Shown: positions 36,464-44,603 of the stretch, piece after piece
Layout of the letters: each line of letters opens with the position of its first letter
Numbering within the stretch: position 1 is the first letter of the stretch
NCBI RefSeq assembly: GCF_014644555.1
Contig: NZ_BMKX01000002.1
Location: forward strand, 248,001 to 312,000
Direction of reading: 5' to 3'
Length of the DNA: 64,000 nt
DNA from: Glutamicibacter ardleyensis
GTDB taxonomy: Bacteria; Actinomycetota; Actinomycetes; Actinomycetales; Micrococcaceae
Made by a program: the position numbers and the translations under genes
Notes under the pieces: model-generated
What the model was told of the DNA's origin: nothing
What the model saw: the letters and a program-made list of their open reading frames with translations, nothing else
Databases searched by the model: none

Positions 36464-37093
36464 CTAGTCGCAGCGTGATGCGAGTAGAGATGGCCCGCTT
36501 CCGGACAGTTCGGAGCAGTACGCTTTCCTTCCGGTCATCGCCATGATTAGTGCCAGAGTTCTGCCACGAACGGGCAGGCCATGCCCAATGGTGATGCCGC
36601 TTTCGAGGCTCTCTAATTGCAAGCCCTTGATTCTTTTCTTGGCGACAACAATTTGGTCGCTGCCTGCGTAGTATCGAAGTAAAGCATCAAGGGTTTCTTG
36701 CCGGTGAGTATGATGCAACCCGAGCGGTTGCCGAATATCATTGCCGTGGACGATCATTTCTCCGAGTAAAGCTAATTTAGGAATCGGGGGAGAGGTCCTA
36801 CTGCCGATGGTTGCACAAAAACGTTTCAGCGTATCGTCCGGGGTAGAACCGAGCTGTTCTCTGAGCCGGTCCGCCACTTGTTGATCAAAATCAAAGCGTG
36901 CTCGCAGGACACCAAGAAACCAAGCTGTCCCTGACAAGGTGCCGCTGGCGGTCAAGTGTGCCAATACCTCCCGAACTGTCAGCTCGGTACAGAGCGATTG
37001 GGCTTGCCACTGCGGCGCATTGATGAATGCTAATTGATGAGCCAAGGCAGTACGCTCGGTATCGATCTCTGACCAGATGCTAGGTCGATCCAT
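36464..37093 (-). CDS. Maleylpyruvate isomerase family mycothiol-dependent-type protein
   Basis: About 209 residues from the ATG at 37093 (MDRPSIWSEID). It has the DinB-like four-helix layout of the TIGR03083 family: LTVREVLAHLTASG with the first metal-binding His, and GEMIVHGNDIRQPLG with the Glu and His of the E-x3-H site. Members are mycothiol S-transferases or isomerases, in keeping with an actinobacterial host. The frame is open to 37450, but the extra residues do not resemble the family. No strong ribosome binding site is seen. The substrate is unknown. Confidence 0.8.
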   Translation of the reverse strand: MDRPSIWSEIDTERTALAHQLAFINAPQWQAQSLCTELTVREVLAHLTASGTLSGTAWFLGVLRARFDFDQQVADRLREQLGSTPDDTLKRFCATIGSRTSPPIPKLALLGEMIVHGNDIRQPLGLHHTHRQETLDALLRYYAGSDQIVVAKKRIKGLQLESLESGITIGHGLPVRGRTLALIMAMTGRKAYCSELSGSGPSLLASRCD

Positions 37094-37470
37094 AAGGTCA
37101 TGATCGCACGGAAAGATTAAATTGGGAGAGCAGAATTGAAGGATGATACGTTTTGGCGCTTCTCCGTAGTCTCGATAGTGGCAAGACGGACCCGAGCGAT
37201 ACTGGGCCGTGGCTATTGGTATCAGGAACCACTTATGTAATCCAGTGCCATTTTTATTCCTCATCGCGCCCCATGGAATCGCCTTGAATGTTTGGCAGTT
37301 GCGCCGGAGGAGACATCTTAATGCATGAGTATTGAACTCATCCATTGGCAGGAAGAGGCTGCGCGTCTTGCAGTTAGGAAAGCACATGCCGATGACGGCT
37401 AGTGCTGTGTTGAAGATTTGAATATGGATTTTTGGCAAGCTGAATGCCAAGAGCGAAAGAACAGTTGATA
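37094..37470. other. Divergent intergenic region with a possible gene remnant
   Basis: This region separates the mycothiol-enzyme-like gene from grpB. A good GGAGGAG (37306-37312) precedes ATGs at 37321 and 37325; the latter opens only 25 codons (MSIELIHWQEEAARLAVRKA, then a stop at 37400-37402). This could be the broken start of a lost gene or a tiny peptide. Nothing else is recognised. Confidence 0.35.
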
Positions 37471-38091
37471 ATGGTTGTCATGCCCCAACTTGTCGAAATT
37501 ACCTCATTCCACGAACCTGTACCGCCCGAAGGGCAATCTCCGTACCTACCTGGAGCTGGACCATTGCAAGGTGTTGAGATTGCCGAGTGGAACGACAAGT
37601 GGGCAGGACAATTCCAGTTTCTTGCTACGCAAATCAGAAACGGCTTGGGATGGCGGGCTCTGGCGATTGAGCATGTCGGTTCGACATCTGTGCAGGAACT
37701 CCCTGCGAAACCAATCATCGACATAGATTTGGTGGTTGCTGATCCAAATGAAGAACAGCTCTATGTTCCGTCGCTCGAAAAAGTCGGCTTTCACCTAGTT
37801 GTCCGCGAACCTTGGTGGTATGGACATCGCGTACTGCGGCACTCGAACCCAGCATGCAACTTACATGTCTTCGGGTATGACAGTCCAGAATTAATCAAAC
37901 ATCGCATTTTCCGTGATTGGTTGCGTGCGCACCCAAACGAGCGACGGGTGTACGCAGAAGCGAAACGGATAGCCGCAGCGCAGGCTACGGCAGCAGACGA
38001 ACACACTATGCAATACAACGCCCGTAAAGAATCCGTGATCAAAGAAATCTATCACCGAGCCTTTACGGCTATGGGTCTTGTCAAAAATTAG
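37471..38091 (+). CDS. GrpB family nucleotidyltransferase-like protein
   Basis: The ~206-residue protein matches the GrpB/UPF0157 family, which has a nucleotidyltransferase-like fold. The core is AIEHVGSTSVQELPAKPIIDIDLVV (the GST...D-x-D pattern), followed by HRVLRHSNPACNLHVF and HRIFRDWLRAHPNERRVYAEAKR. The biochemical role is unknown; some members are fused to dephospho-CoA kinase. Two ATGs (37471, 37480) are possible and ribosome binding sites are weak. It stands alone in the accessory block. Confidence 0.85.
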   Translation: MVVMPQLVEITSFHEPVPPEGQSPYLPGAGPLQGVEIAEWNDKWAGQFQFLATQIRNGLGWRALAIEHVGSTSVQELPAKPIIDIDLVVADPNEEQLYVPSLEKVGFHLVVREPWWYGHRVLRHSNPACNLHVFGYDSPELIKHRIFRDWLRAHPNERRVYAEAKRIAAAQATAADEHTMQYNARKESVIKEIYHRAFTAMGLVKN

Positions 38092-38620
38092 GCCGTGTAC
38101 GTTCCCAAGGTGTTGCTTGTCTGCATGTTTAGAAGTTCCGCGACGATGTCCAATTCTGCGGGCAGTCGGGCGACGGGATTTTCCGCAGGCGCATTAGGAA
38201 TCCAGTTACTGGATTCTTCAGTGTGAACGACAGTCTTTTAGGAACGTAACTTTGCCGTGTCATCATAGATTCCAAAATGGTTCTTATAGCTATCGGCAAG
38301 GACTAACCCAGAGCAGGAATGTTCGTCCATCACGCCAAGGGGTTCGAAACTTTTCTCGTCGCAGAGTGGCCGAAACTTGGGTGAGTATCTTGTCGCTGAG
38401 AGTGGCAATTTGGCCTGATTTTAAGTGCTCCGTATAAGGTCCCTTCACCGGGCATTTTCTCGGGCGGGGTATACGGGAATCTTAAATCTTTGAAAACTCG
38501 GAGTTTTGAAAATTTACCAAGTCAACGGATCGAATGTCCCGTATGACGACCGGCTTGCGGGACACTTTTCATCTCCAGGAAATTCGGAGCAGTGGATAAC
38601 AAGAATCTGGGCACTTAAGA
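38092..38620. other. Gene-free stretch between grpB and a membrane protein gene
   Basis: About 530 bp with no supported gene. On the minus strand a ~47-codon open stretch (around 38095-38240) reads like coding sequence at its end but has no start codon or ribosome binding site and is preceded by a stop. It may be a decayed gene fragment. Confidence 0.4.
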
Positions 38621-38677
38621 CAGCAAAAGCACTGTCTGTCCATTGAACGATCGCATGGACTGACAGTGCTTTTGCTG
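38621..38677 (-). terminator. Long inverted repeat downstream of the PH-like membrane protein gene
   Basis: Arms of 23 bp (38621-38643 and 38655-38677) pair with one mismatch around an 11-nt loop. It is 48 bp beyond the stop of the minus-strand gene at 38725, so it probably ends that transcript. The arms contain AGCAAAAGCACTGTC and its complement, so the base of the hairpin carries a short T-run on either strand. Confidence 0.75.
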
Positions 38678-38724
38678 GTTCAGGGGTTCCCTTTTGTTCT
38701 GCCCAGAACCCCCGACGCGGTGAA

Positions 38725-39240
38725 CTAGCCCGCGTTTTTTGCTGCAATCTGATTCAGCGTCTTAGCCATTTGCTGTCCATCTGTTTCGGTCGCTACCGAG
38801 TAGATACGAGGCGCACCGTGCTTCCGCTCCACCACCAGACCCGGACCTTCCTTGAGGATGAATGCCGTTCCGGCCCCGGACACGCGTAGGCCCCAGCCAC
38901 CGTATTCTGCGGGGCTGATGTCTTTCGCTTCTGCCGAGGTGACGTCTTCAGCCTTCACGCCGAGCATCTTGACGACTCCGCCGCCGTAAACTCGTACTCC
39001 TGAATCGTCTACGACGACTTTTCCACGGCTGAAGCACCATCCTGCAAACAATGAGAAAACAGCCGTTGGCCCCATAGTCCAGGTCGTGACCGGATCCTTG
39101 ACAACTACAACCATCACTACGGCGAACACAGCCACACCAATGAGCAACAACCAGATCCAAGATCCGGCGCGAGCTACAGAAACGACGCCGGCTCCCTGCG
39201 CCCCAGTCGGGATAGAAGATGAACCGTTCGAGGTACTCAC
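38725..39240 (-). CDS. Membrane protein with PH-like domain, unknown function
   Basis: 171 residues from a GTG at 39240, selected by GGAG 7 nt upstream. Two transmembrane helices (about residues 28-48 and 57-75) are followed by a ~90-residue soluble domain: KVVVDDSGVRVYGGGVVKM, then SPAEYGGWGLRV and a C-terminal helix with MAKTLNQIA. The strand pattern with YGGWGLR resembles the PH-like C-terminal domain seen after DUF1648-type membrane segments in actinobacteria. Function unknown. It is divergent from another small two-helix protein of the same general layout (39608). Confidence 0.7.
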   Translation of the reverse strand: MSTSNGSSSIPTGAQGAGVVSVARAGSWIWLLLIGVAVFAVVMVVVVKDPVTTWTMGPTAVFSLFAGWCFSRGKVVVDDSGVRVYGGGVVKMLGVKAEDVTSAEAKDISPAEYGGWGLRVSGAGTAFILKEGPGLVVERKHGAPRIYSVATETDGQQMAKTLNQIAAKNAG

Positions 39241-39607
39241 GAAAAAACTCCTTGATGCACCCGAGTCATGGGTCGCATAGATGGTCCGGCAAAAATTCAA
39301 GGTTAACAGATAACCAATCGAGTTATGGTTTTGATTAAGTGCTCAACGCGCGAAATATCAACTTCAAGGCCTCAGTCGCGCAACTTTTAAAGCCTAGAAA
39401 CAGGCAAGATTCGGGAGAAGTGAGTGCGTCCCGGTGAAGGTTCCTTTATCGGTACTATCCAGGCCGGCGATGGCCAGGACGCCCTACCGTGTCGTTCCTC
39501 CACCTACTATGTAAATATTTTGTGTGAAGCCAGCACGTCGGGCTAGGGTTCATCTGGTGAGGCTGGAGACCTTGGGCCTCCGACCAAATCACAATGAGAG
39601 AAGCACA
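39241..39607. other. Divergent region between two PH-like membrane protein genes, with a possible short ORF
   Basis: Contains the upstream regions of both membrane protein genes. A GTG at 39424 with GGGAG at 39413-39417 (6-nt spacing) opens 40 codons ending at 39546 (VRPGEGSFIGTIQAG...). No family is recognised, so I do not call it a gene. Confidence 0.35.
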
Positions 39608-40090
39608 ATGACACCTCAGACAGTGAATGAAAATCTCAGATTCGCGGAACGCTTGCCAAATTGGCAGCGATGGGTCGGCTCCCTCATTTCTGCAGTCCTT
39701 GTAGTTGTTTTCGTCGTGGAAGCTGTCATTGAATCACTTTGGTGGTTCCACCTGATCGCTGCTGCCCTGATATTTGCTGCCGTGTGGTGCTGGCTGCTGG
39801 CACGGATCACGGTGACGGTTGACGAGAGAGCGGTCACTCTCACTGGCCCTGCATGGAAACGGGTCGTGCCACGACAGGACGTGCATACGATTTCGGTTGC
39901 ACCTGATAACGGTATGAACCTTGGTTTGGTCAACTGGCCCGTGACGACGCATGAACGCGGCTCGCTCACGAGATTGAACATGGGCGGATCCGCCTCCGTG
40001 ACCTTCTCGGATTCCAATGGCCACCGGTACCAGTTCGTCTTGGCCAACTCTCAAGACGCCGAGCTAGTTGCGGAAGCGATCGCTAGTTAA
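39608..40090 (+). CDS. Membrane protein with PH-like domain, unknown function
   Basis: The 160-residue protein has two hydrophobic helices (about residues 22-42 and 48-67) and a soluble C-terminal domain with ITVTVDERAVTLTGPAWKRVVPRQDVHTISVAP, a beta-rich PH-like pattern, ending in a short helix (DAELVAEAIAS). It mirrors the divergent gene at 38725 in size and layout. GAGAG upstream of the ATG is an acceptable ribosome binding site. No enzymatic motif is visible; function unknown. Confidence 0.7.
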   Translation: MTPQTVNENLRFAERLPNWQRWVGSLISAVLVVVFVVEAVIESLWWFHLIAAALIFAAVWCWLLARITVTVDERAVTLTGPAWKRVVPRQDVHTISVAPDNGMNLGLVNWPVTTHERGSLTRLNMGGSASVTFSDSNGHRYQFVLANSQDAELVAEAIAS

Positions 40091-40204
40091 TCCTCATTCC
40101 CCCGCCGGAATGAATCATAAGGCAGAGGGACGCCTGCGCTTATGCTGAGCAGTCCCGCAAAGGGTTCCCCTAACGGGCGGTGTGACTCAACCTTAGAAGG
40201 CCTA

Positions 40205-40588
40205 TCAGATCTTGACTTCGTGCGGAACAACGACGATCTGCACCGTATCCTCGTAGATGATTTGCCCTGGATCAGCGCTGATGAGTTTCACAACCTGAAC
40301 GTCGTGCCGTTTGAGCAGTTCCAGATACGGTTCGATGCGTTCTAGCAAATGCGTAGCAGTGTCCTTGAACCAAGCTGCCGCGTGCGGGTTCACTTGAGAA
40401 TCGTAAACAGCGGGATTCGTTTTGCACGGATCGGGGTACGCCGCGTTGTACCAGTCGTTGCCTGACCTCCAAGTGGCCCAGTCTGTATCGCTCAGTTTTC
40501 CATTGTGGGCCAGCGTATTGGCAAGACCGAAAATCCCAGGGTATATTCCACGATGATTAGGAACACTCGATTGGTACCGAATAAGCAT
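40205..40588 (-). CDS. Conserved hypothetical protein
   Basis: The 127-residue soluble protein begins MLIRYQSSVPNHRGIYPGIFG and contains DWATWRSGNDWYNAAYPDP and HAAAWFKDTATHLLERIEPYLELL, then a beta-rich end with IIYEDTVQIVVVP. I recall similar unnamed proteins in other actinobacteria, but no function is known. It has no signal peptide, transmembrane helix or clear catalytic motif. It is isolated from its neighbours. Confidence 0.7.
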   Translation of the reverse strand: MLIRYQSSVPNHRGIYPGIFGLANTLAHNGKLSDTDWATWRSGNDWYNAAYPDPCKTNPAVYDSQVNPHAAAWFKDTATHLLERIEPYLELLKRHDVQVVKLISADPGQIIYEDTVQIVVVPHEVKI

Positions 40589-40752
40589 TTGCTACCTTGG
40601 TTTCTCGTACTTAACTGCATTGCGCTCTTCTCAGCCAACCAGATCTAGGAATCGAAGCACGACTGTCGAGCACGTACGACGTGAGCTTTTCTCCGCAGAT
40701 AAGTAGACCCGATCAAGCGAGCCGCACAAAGTCCGCTGGCGGACGGTTAGCG

Positions 40753-41166
40753 TCAAGCAGATTTATCTTCAGCCACAACAGACTGATGGAAGCGTTCCCA
40801 GGCTGACTGGCGGGACATTCCTAGAGATTCTCCGATGCTGGCCCAACTGATTTTCCGGCTCCTCGCTGCCCCGACCCAAATTCTAAGGTGATTTTCAACG
40901 TCATCTCGGGCTTTCGCGACCTTGGGTAGCTGGCGTAGGAGCTCTTCGTTATCCAAAGCGTCCCATGGAGCTCGCTGCATCGGCCCTGCTTCAGGAACGG
41001 AATTCTGGAAAAGGACCACCGCAGCTTCTGTGCACTTACGGCAGATACCCACCGCGGGAGCACCCACGAGCACGCCGGTTTCCTCACGAGGTCGAAGGCA
41101 GAATGAACACATGAATGGCTGATCTGCTGAAGCAATCTCTCTGACACCTTTAGCGCTCTGTTCCAT
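40753..41166 (-). CDS. ClpX-type C4 zinc finger protein with C-terminal helix-turn-helix
   Basis: The 137-residue protein has a ClpX-like C4 zinc finger near the N-terminus: C20-x2-C23 (FMCSFCLRPREET) and C42-x2-C45 (GICRKCTEA). The C-terminal 35 residues (KISWASIGESLGMSRQSAWERFHQ) form a helix-turn-helix common in actinobacterial proteins. There is no AAA+ domain, so it is not ClpX. The combination suggests a DNA-binding regulator. It is divergent from an MFS transporter across a 72-bp gap holding a large double palindrome, the likely shared control site. No ribosome binding site is seen; it may be leaderless. Confidence 0.75.
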   Translation of the reverse strand: MEQSAKGVREIASADQPFMCSFCLRPREETGVLVGAPAVGICRKCTEAAVVLFQNSVPEAGPMQRAPWDALDNEELLRQLPKVAKARDDVENHLRIWVGAARSRKISWASIGESLGMSRQSAWERFHQSVVAEDKSA

Positions 41167-41195
41167 GGTGCCCAGTCTACGGGAGGCACTTGACC

Positions 41196-41236
41196 TGTAA
41201 GGTAGTACCTGACATTCTGTCAGGTATTACCTTACA
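41196..41236. promoter_or_regulatory. 41-bp double palindromic operator between zinc-finger/HTH gene and MFS gene
   Basis: Four half-sites TGTAAGGTA, TACCTGACA, TGTCAGGTA and TACCTTACA occur in order, separated by 1, 3 and 1 bp. Outer and inner pairs are each perfect inverted repeats, and each neighbouring pair forms a 19-bp TGTMAGGTA-N-TACCTKACA operator. The block ends 2 bp before the first MFS start codon. Two dimers of one regulator could bind side by side. Confidence 0.85.
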
Positions 41237-41253
41237 GAATGTTGAGTTGCATC

Positions 41254-42501
41254 ATGACTTCGAATGAAACACCAGCGCTGCGCACACTCACGCCGGAAAA
41301 ACTCCCCAGGTCTTTCCGATTCATCTTGGCCACCACTGCTGCCGAAGGGTTCGGAGACGCGATGGCGCGCACGCTCATGCCCTTGCTCGCAGTCACCGTC
41401 TTGGGATACGGAACCGGATTTGTCGGTGTCATCAACTCAATCGGCTTGGGTGCGTTCCTGCTGCTGGGGATGCCGATCGGCATGCTCATCGACCGTCTTC
41501 GGGACCGGCGCAGGGCCATGGGTGCCGCAAGTCTCGCCCGCTTTTTGGCCCTAGGGATACTTGCTGCCACCTTTTTCGCTGGCTGGCTTTCGGGGCCAGT
41601 TGTCGTTGGAGTTGCAGTAGTCATCGGAATGGCCGATGTCGTTTTCACCACGGCCCAGGGTCCTGTCATCCAAGGGATTGTTCCCAAAGAAGGGCTGAAG
41701 CTTGCGTACTCTCGTATGACGATTACTGATCAGAGCGCTGGTACAACAGCATCCGCTATCGGAAGCGCTATGCTCGGTCTCTGGGGCCTGCCAGGTTTGT
41801 TGTGGCTAGCGATCAGCTCCTATGCTGTCTCCTTCTTGCTGCAACGCGGGATTCCACCGAAAGTAGCTTCTTCCAATCTGAATCGACGAGAACGCAGAAA
41901 GTTTTCCGATGGGTTTCGTACCCTGCGGCGGAATCCTGCGCTGTGGTCATTGACGATTTCCAGCGCGCTAGTCAATGCTGGGGTGATGCTCGGCAACACG
42001 GTACTTCCTGTCTTCCTGTTGCGGGATCTGGGTATCGCTCCGGCGTTTTTCGCTGCTTTGGGAATTGTCTCGGCCGTCGGGGCGATACTTGGCGCAGCGG
42101 TCGCTCCGCGATTGTCGGCGAAATTAGGGCTCCGGATTTTGCGGACTGCTGCTGCGCTGCTGTCGATGCCAGTGGTCGCCATGGCTATTGCTTGCCAACA
42201 GCTTCCTGGACACGAATTGATTTGGCTTGCTGCGCAGTCGATGAGTTGGAGTTTCTTGGTGGCTATAGCTTCGGTTGCTGGGGCGGAGGTCTTGCCTCGT
42301 GCCATTCCTGCTGAGACTCTGGCTTCTGTAGGTTCCGCCCAGCGCACTATCACCTTGGGTGTTATGCCGGTCGCTGCGCTGCTTGGTGGAGTCTTGGCTG
42401 TTTTCACAGGGCCGGTGTTATTGCTGTGGATTTGGGCTCTGTTGGCTGGGTGCGCTGCGTTGCCGATCATCTGTACTGCTGAGCTGGATGCTTATCGCTA
42501 G
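41254..42501 (+). CDS. MFS transporter
   Basis: A 415-residue major facilitator with 12 predicted helices. The conserved loop 2-3 motif appears as GMPIGMLIDRLRDRRRAMG. It resembles MFS exporters of the macrolide/enterobactin-exporter group, so drug or metabolite efflux is likely, but the substrate is unknown. An earlier in-frame ATG at 41239 would place the start almost on the operator and lacks a ribosome binding site; I use 41254. The double palindrome just upstream suggests tight repression relieved by a ligand. Confidence 0.87.
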   Translation: MTSNETPALRTLTPEKLPRSFRFILATTAAEGFGDAMARTLMPLLAVTVLGYGTGFVGVINSIGLGAFLLLGMPIGMLIDRLRDRRRAMGAASLARFLALGILAATFFAGWLSGPVVVGVAVVIGMADVVFTTAQGPVIQGIVPKEGLKLAYSRMTITDQSAGTTASAIGSAMLGLWGLPGLLWLAISSYAVSFLLQRGIPPKVASSNLNRRERRKFSDGFRTLRRNPALWSLTISSALVNAGVMLGNTVLPVFLLRDLGIAPAFFAALGIVSAVGAILGAAVAPRLSAKLGLRILRTAAALLSMPVVAMAIACQQLPGHELIWLAAQSMSWSFLVAIASVAGAEVLPRAIPAETLASVGSAQRTITLGVMPVAALLGGVLAVFTGPVLLLWIWALLAGCAALPIICTAELDAYR

Positions 42502-42586
42502 TCTAGTAGGGGTGTTGCGTATAGAAATTGGGAGTAGCCAAAGGAGTCCGTTTGGCTTTCGTAGAACGTCCCAGTAGAGGTTCGCC

Positions 42587-43057
42587 TTATGAAACCAAGA
42601 CTAGCCTGCGGACGAGGATGAGCGTCGGTCCTGACCAGTCAAGGTTGCGGTGCTCTTCCAAGGGATAGAAATCGGTCGCCCGATAGAAGGACCGAGTCTG
42701 GGCGTACGAATCGCTGTCGAAGGACGGCCCTACCGTATGAACAGATAGCAGCACGCATCCGTCTTCCGCAAGGTCGGCGGCGACGCCGTCGATAAGTGCA
42801 CGCCCAGCTCCTTGGCCTCTCACTTCCGGGGAGATTGCGATGAGGTGCAATTCTGCGGATTCAGGAAAATGCCGACGGACAAGGGCAACACCAATCGTAG
42901 TTCCAGATTCGCGCGCGAGCATGCTCACAAAGTCGTCGTTGGCGGCATCGGCAACGTACTCGTCGATCGCTTCCGGATCTCCGAACCACTCCGGCAGCGC
43001 CTCCAGGATGCGGCGGACAGCAGATGGGTCTCGTGCGTATTCGATCTGGAATGTCAT
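42587..43057 (-). CDS. GNAT family N-acetyltransferase
   Basis: A 156-residue GNAT acetyltransferase from the ATG at 43057 (MTFQIEYARDPS). The acetyl-CoA-binding motif A is visible as LHLIAISPEVRGQGAGRALIDG. A late FYRATDFYPLEEHRNLDW covers the usual C-terminal strand. The acceptor is unknown. The frame is open to 43207, but residues before MTFQ do not resemble the family. One of three GNAT genes in the accessory block. Confidence 0.87.
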   Translation of the reverse strand: MTFQIEYARDPSAVRRILEALPEWFGDPEAIDEYVADAANDDFVSMLARESGTTIGVALVRRHFPESAELHLIAISPEVRGQGAGRALIDGVAADLAEDGCVLLSVHTVGPSFDSDSYAQTRSFYRATDFYPLEEHRNLDWSGPTLILVRRLVLVS

Positions 43058-43273
43058 GCGGTTTATTCTCTCACTTCGTATGTTGATTCGCCCGCGAATC
43101 CCAGGTGGCGCCCATTGCTTGGCATTGCGCCAAACACTCGAAGGTCGAGTCTCACATACCCTCTTGATTCGACACCGCACTTCACGCTGTTGGTCATGCC
43201 TGGTCAAGGTTCCTCTTGCGGGCGCTCTTCTAGGAGGTCGGTCTAAGTGACAGTTGTAGGTTCAAGGTTCCTA

Positions 43274-43759
43274 CTAGCGGATGGGACGCTGCAAAATACG
43301 TTCAACGATTTGCTCAGGAGTTTCATCAGCAACAATTCGCATCTCTGATACGAACGGAAGAGGTTGCCATCCGTGGTACCAACCGCGCATTTCTTTATCG
43401 CTGATTTCAGTAGCTTGCGGTCTCGTCGAATGTCGAATGACAGTCTCTTCGAAAGCGAGATCGAATGAATAAAATCTGGCATCAGCAGTATGCTCTGCCA
43501 CGCGCTCCAACATCCCCCCGTATCTGGAGGCGTTAAAGATCCCTTCCAGGATTACGTTGTGTCCACGGTTGAGACAATGAATGGCAGCAATTTCGAGTAG
43601 GTCTGCGTAAGCTAGGCTTTTCCGCTCTCGCTCATGGTAAATAACTCTGCGAAAGTGATCCTGCTGAAGCACCGCTGTAAGTTTCCCGAGTTTGGTTTGC
43701 AGCATGCGCGCGATCGTGCTTTTCCCTGAGCCTGAATTTCCACGAATCACTATCAACAT
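43274..43759 (-). CDS. P-loop kinase-like protein (AAA family / zeta-toxin-like)
   Basis: About 161 residues starting MLIVIRGNSGSGKSTIARML, whose GNSGSGKST is a Walker A P-loop. VLQQDHFRR corresponds to the DxxxR substrate region of small kinases, NVILEGIF to the second strand, and STRPQATEISDKEMRGWY to a lid. It resembles the chloramphenicol phosphotransferase/zeta/shikimate-kinase-like group. No antitoxin-like gene is adjacent, so a toxin role is not supported. The exact start is uncertain (43759, 43765 or 43774). Confidence 0.8.
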   Translation of the reverse strand: MLIVIRGNSGSGKSTIARMLQTKLGKLTAVLQQDHFRRVIYHERERKSLAYADLLEIAAIHCLNRGHNVILEGIFNASRYGGMLERVAEHTADARFYSFDLAFEETVIRHSTRPQATEISDKEMRGWYHGWQPLPFVSEMRIVADETPEQIVERILQRPIR

Positions 43760-44013
43760 ACACATCACCCGCATTCCTTAAGATCCAAAGATATGAAACC
43801 TTTACGCATCGCTGCACGCAGATGACCTCATTCTAGCTCTGGAATAAATGACGGCGTCCCACGGAGCCTTCACCTATCGGGCGCAGTGCGTCGTGCCATG
43901 CCGTGCATGTCGCCGGTCAACCCTTCGCGGCATCGGCTTAAGCCATGATCGCAAGAGGATCGTCCTCAGGGCGATGCCAAGCAATGCCGTGTTTGTTGCA
44001 ACGCCGCACTCGG

Positions 44014-44367
44014 TTAGAGCCCGAGGTCCTTCCGCGAGGTGACCGCGAGCCGTTCGATGAGGTCGTAAGGAATGGGGTTGTTCGCGGGAAATGTGATCCC
44101 GGTCTTGGTGGCCTTCAGCCCGGCGGCGGCGATGTCTTCGGCATGGGCGATGATGGCGCCTGGGGAGAGATAGAGGCCGCATTGCTTACTGAAGGCGGCG
44201 TAGCTCGCGACGATCGATCGTCCGATCTGGAACCCGGGCATGTTGTATTTGATGATCTCCTCCGCGTCCGGCAGGGTGCGCGCGAGCTGTGCGCGCAACG
44301 TGGCCAACAGTGGGCGGAACTGTTCTGGAGCCGCAGCGATGTATGCGTCGTGGTCGGAGAGCGTCAT
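44014..44367 (-). CDS. DUF1801 / iron-chaperone-like family protein
   Basis: The 117-residue protein matches the YdhG/DUF1801 fold: FRPLLATLRAQLARTLPDAEEIIKYNMPGF, CGLYLSPGA, and TKTGITFPANNPIPYDLIERL. The TxxTIxFPxxxPIP segment is characteristic. Bacillus members have been called frataxin-like iron chaperones; the role here is unproven. The region has higher GC than its surroundings. A second, more distant DUF1801 protein is encoded at 55641-56066. Confidence 0.83.
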   Translation of the reverse strand: MTLSDHDAYIAAAPEQFRPLLATLRAQLARTLPDAEEIIKYNMPGFQIGRSIVASYAAFSKQCGLYLSPGAIIAHAEDIAAAGLKATKTGITFPANNPIPYDLIERLAVTSRKDLGL

Positions 44368-44603
44368 CCCTCCATTTTTCCACAGTGAGGCCTCGTCGAG
44401 TGACTTCCGGTTCGGTAGTGGCCGCGCCCGGTAGGGCTCGATGGCAGATTCACCTGCACCTTCTCGCGCATCCCGATGCGCTATCGCGTGCCCTTAAGCC
44501 GATGCGCTCTCGGGACGCTCACCGCGTCCCGGTAGAAGTTCGGCTTACGGGACGCCAGCTTGGGTTCACTGGATTTGACCTCGCTGCGGTAGAGAATTGA
44601 CGA

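Noticed and set aside
38095-38240. Minus-strand coding-like stretch of about 47 codons after grpB
   Set aside because: No start codon, no ribosome binding site, a stop just upstream and no family match; at most a decayed fragment.
38621-38677. Long inverted repeat as the end of an insertion sequence or a repeat family
   Set aside because: No second copy or transposase was seen, and its place after a stop codon fits a terminator.
43274-43759. Zeta-toxin-like kinase as part of a toxin-antitoxin pair
   Set aside because: No small antitoxin-like gene overlaps or adjoins it, and the P-loop pattern fits ordinary small-molecule kinases equally well.
43860-44000. Transposase-like remnant in the GC-rich stretch before the DUF1801 gene
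   Set aside because: The translated frames show no transposase motif and no inverted repeats or target duplications were seen.
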